From Mesocentrotus franciscanus (taxonomy: Eukaryota; Echinodermata; Echinoidea; Camarodonta; Strongylocentrotidae), in NCBI GenBank assembly GCA_037976565.1, contig CP137675.1:33183820-33247819 (forward strand): a stretch of DNA of 64,000 nt. Direction: 5' to 3'. The notes beneath the pieces were generated by a model. That model saw only the letters and a program-made list of their open reading frames with translations, did not search any database and was not told where the DNA came from. This document shows, in pieces, positions 61,364 through 64,000 of the stretch. Within the stretch, counting starts at the first letter, position 1. Each line of letters starts with the position of its first letter. The translations under genes and the position numbers were made by a program.

Positions 61364-63540
61364 CTGTTCAGATAATGATAAGGAATTGTCATGAATCTTA
61401 AGCAAAATGTGACAAGTGATTGTGAGTACCTTCTGTTACCCGAGCCTGGATCTACTTACCCAATATGCACCACCTTCACCGCTTCACCATCCCATACAAT
61501 CAAAGCACTATCCATCTCACTTCACAGCAGGAAACATTCATCATCAATGCACAATCCAACAAAACCAATATTTGGCCACAACACCAACACAAAAGGAAAG
61601 GCAGAAAACAAAGATCAAAATTTGAAACATTTTAAATTTTATTTCACAATAACAGCAGAAACAATGAGCTTGAAAATAACGTTTTATCAGCATTAAAGAA
61701 AGAAAAAAATATATCTTTACAACATAAATGGAGCATGAACAGGAAGATAATGTGAACAATCTGTTGTAAATGTCTCATATTGATAAAAAACAGGTGCAAT
61801 AAATAGGTCATGGATACTTTGTGGGGTATCAGAGTTCATGTCAAATGTCACAAGTATGGCGGAGTGAAAGTGTTCCATTTTATTTATTGGTTCAGCATAT
61901 GTGAATTTCCCATATCAAATATCCCCCATCTGACCACTGAGGCTAGTATCTTCAGTAAATCAAATTCTATGATCATAAAACTCAAGATGCTATTAAAAAA
62001 AGTATAACGTTACTTTTTATTAGCGGGGTGTGTATCTCAATACAAAAAGCTGAAAGGGATAGTTGTTTAACATATGCTACATGTACCAAACAAAGTACAG
62101 TCTTGCTATGTCCAGTCACCATGGAAACAATGACCAAATAGTCTAGGCCTCTTAACATCTTAAACCTAATCCTCATCAGGATGTGAGGATTTGTTAATCC
62201 CCAATTGCTTTTCATACTAATCTCTTTTTGCTGCTAAGGATATTTTGCTCTTCTGCACATTCATCTGCAGCTTTCTTAGCATTCTACTTTAATGAGTTAT
62301 CAGGCAAGCTAAAGAAAGCGTACCTACATAGCCAACTGTACTACCTGTAGCCTCTAGTACATGTACCGGTAGGTGTAGCTAGGCTACTACATGTAGTACT
62401 ACTTATACTTTCATGTATACGTCAAGACTTGCTATATATATATATACCATACATGTGAGCCTACAACTAAGCTTGACTTCAAGAATTCCTATATTTTGCT
62501 CAAACTTAGGTTTGGGAATTTGGAAGGTCAAGTAAAATGATCCCTGTCCTTATTACATTTGATACAGTGTCCATACACCACTGCTTGAATTCCTACAGGT
62601 ATATATCTTTTTTTCTTTTTCAATAAATTCAATTATAATGCAGTTTGCTTCGCTCCAATAGACCAATACATCCATCTTTACATCATCATATAAATTGAAA
62701 ATATGGGTGAGGGACCAGACTGTTTGATTTATAAACTGTTCATACCAAAACAGCTGGTAGCATTGTCCTGGTTACTTTGTATGCAAATTCTATCTACATA
62801 GCAAGTGTATAAACAGGACAATGGTTGAATACACATGTCCAGGTCTTTGAAATGTCTGACCAAAGTGACTGATCAAACATCAACCTTTTAAGTCCCCCAA
62901 ACATAAATCAAGATAAGTTGATAACAGTGTCTATAAACCCTGATTCCACCTTTGTGATTCTTAAGAGATGAGATAAGGGGCTAAACAGATACATCATGGA
63001 CCTACACCATGTATGGTGCATTCAGTTTACATGTCACTGCTAAACATTCTACTAATGACAAGAATACCTCTAAAATCAGGTTGTCGGACTATTCATCAGT
63101 GTCCCTCAGTGACATATAAATTGTACTTCAACCATTGTTGAACATTTTAAAACCTGGTTTATTTTACAAACAGATTAAATATAGTAATACCTGTACCTAC
63201 ACGTTCTTTAATTCTTAAGATTTAGTCAAGGAACAAACATGTGCATCTTGTCTGCATATGGTATACACAAAGCTCCACAAAAACTATTATCTTTGTATCT
63301 AGTAGATTAGCAATATACATTAATGTAACTAAATTCTCCTTTTACATGAAAATGAAAGTATAAATTAGAATACAATCGATACAAGAGCTGAATCAATGAA
63401 ATACAGTTCAGGATATGAAACAGGAACCTAGAATTGCTGTTTAGGAAATGATTCATTGATTATTAGGATTCGACACTCCAAAAAATAAAATATATTGCTC
63501 TATATAAACTTATTATTCCCAAATCCAGAATCTTATCTCC

Positions 63541-63745
63541 CAAAAAAACTTTAACAGTGGCTGCTTCTAAGACATGGAACAATATCCCACTTTACGTCAG
63601 AGAATCATCCTATCTTGTCACTTTCAAAAGATCCCTTAAAGTTCTATAATGACCTCTGTAACATGATGATCCTATTTCATGAGTTTCATGTTTCTCTTCT
63701 CATTCTGTTATTTTGTAAGCGCTGTGATGCTTTTTGTTTCTAGTG
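63541..63745 (+). mobile_element. CR1/L2-like retrotransposon C-terminal fragment (right arm)
   Basis: The plus-strand frame reads TVAASKTWNNIPLYVRESSY then LVTFKRSLKVL and a stop, followed by AAGCGCTGTGATGC. It is the counterpart of the minus-strand copy at 30540-30790. Confidence 0.65.
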
Positions 63746-64000
63746 CTCCTAAATAATCACTATTAGGCCATTTAAAAAAAAATAGGAAGGAGGAGGCCCT
63801 TTTTTTTTTCTTTCAAAATGACCGCTCCGTACATTTTCCATCCAGCCAGTCGGGCTATATTTCAAGATGGCCGCCAGCATTCATTTTTTTTTTTTAAATT
63901 CAGAAAAGACCATTTTAGCAGTAAGATTTTCATGTTTTTTCATTAAGATTTATAAAATTGAAAACAAAATTGAAAACAAAATTTTGAAAACAAAAATTTT

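Larger units (their letters stand above)
58496..64000 (-). repeat. right arm of large inverted duplication (runs off the window)
   Basis: Inverted counterpart of 30306-35744. Position 58496 pairs with 35744, the last base before the gap, and the arm continues to the window end, which pairs with about 30306. Confidence 0.9.

Overview
This is a gene-sparse, intron-rich and repeat-rich animal genomic window, with short phase-matched exons, canonical GT/AG introns and many different transposon remnants. The domain content (thioester-protein family, EGF, WAP, TIL and thyroglobulin-1 modules) and the repeat style (TTAA-inserting miniature elements, tRNA-derived SINE, CR1/L2-like tails, a Mag/SURL-like LTR primer site) suggest an echinoderm, most likely a sea urchin. 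The species call is inference, not a database match.

Region 1 (about 1-12.7 kb, + strand) is the 3' part of an alpha-2-macroglobulin/thioester-protein gene. It starts in the second half of the thioester domain, runs through the receptor-binding domain, then a Gly/acidic linker, short two-cysteine microexons and EGF-like exons. An in-frame TGA and a decayed duplicate EGF exon are present. No secure stop codon was found.

Region 2 (12.7-28.8 kb) has no convincing host gene. It is a transposon graveyard: non-LTR reverse-transcriptase fragments, a SINE, several MITE families (TTAA- and TA-flanked), and a tandem array carrying nuclear-receptor-like DR1 motifs.

Region 3 (28.86-35.7 kb, + strand) begins a second gene with a TATA box, signal-peptide exon, a 1.2-kb Ser/Thr-rich mucin-like exon and a Gly-rich exon. 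It stops at an exactly 500-base N gap (35745-36244).

Region 4 (36.2-64.0 kb) carries, on the minus strand, the same mucin and Gly-rich exons (58.5-64 kb is an inverted copy of 30.3-35.7 kb), then five WAP exons, seven TIL exons, two thyroglobulin type-1 exons and several two-cysteine microexons. The simplest reading is that the contig after the gap is placed backwards and its end is the other haplotype of the region before the gap. Re-oriented, regions 3 and 4 form one gene on the same strand as the thioester-protein gene: signal peptide - mucin - Gly-rich - 5 WAP - 4 TIL - Tg1 - microexons - 3 TIL with microexons - Tg1, continuing out of view.

Both genes are built from phase-1 exons downstream of the mucin or receptor-binding part, and they share an unusual 57-bp two-cysteine module. 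Together they look like a locus of secreted, multi-headed protease inhibitors, plausibly for humoral defence or extracellular matrix. That function is inferred from domain families only. Several single-base frameshifts may be sequence errors, haplotype differences or real decay.
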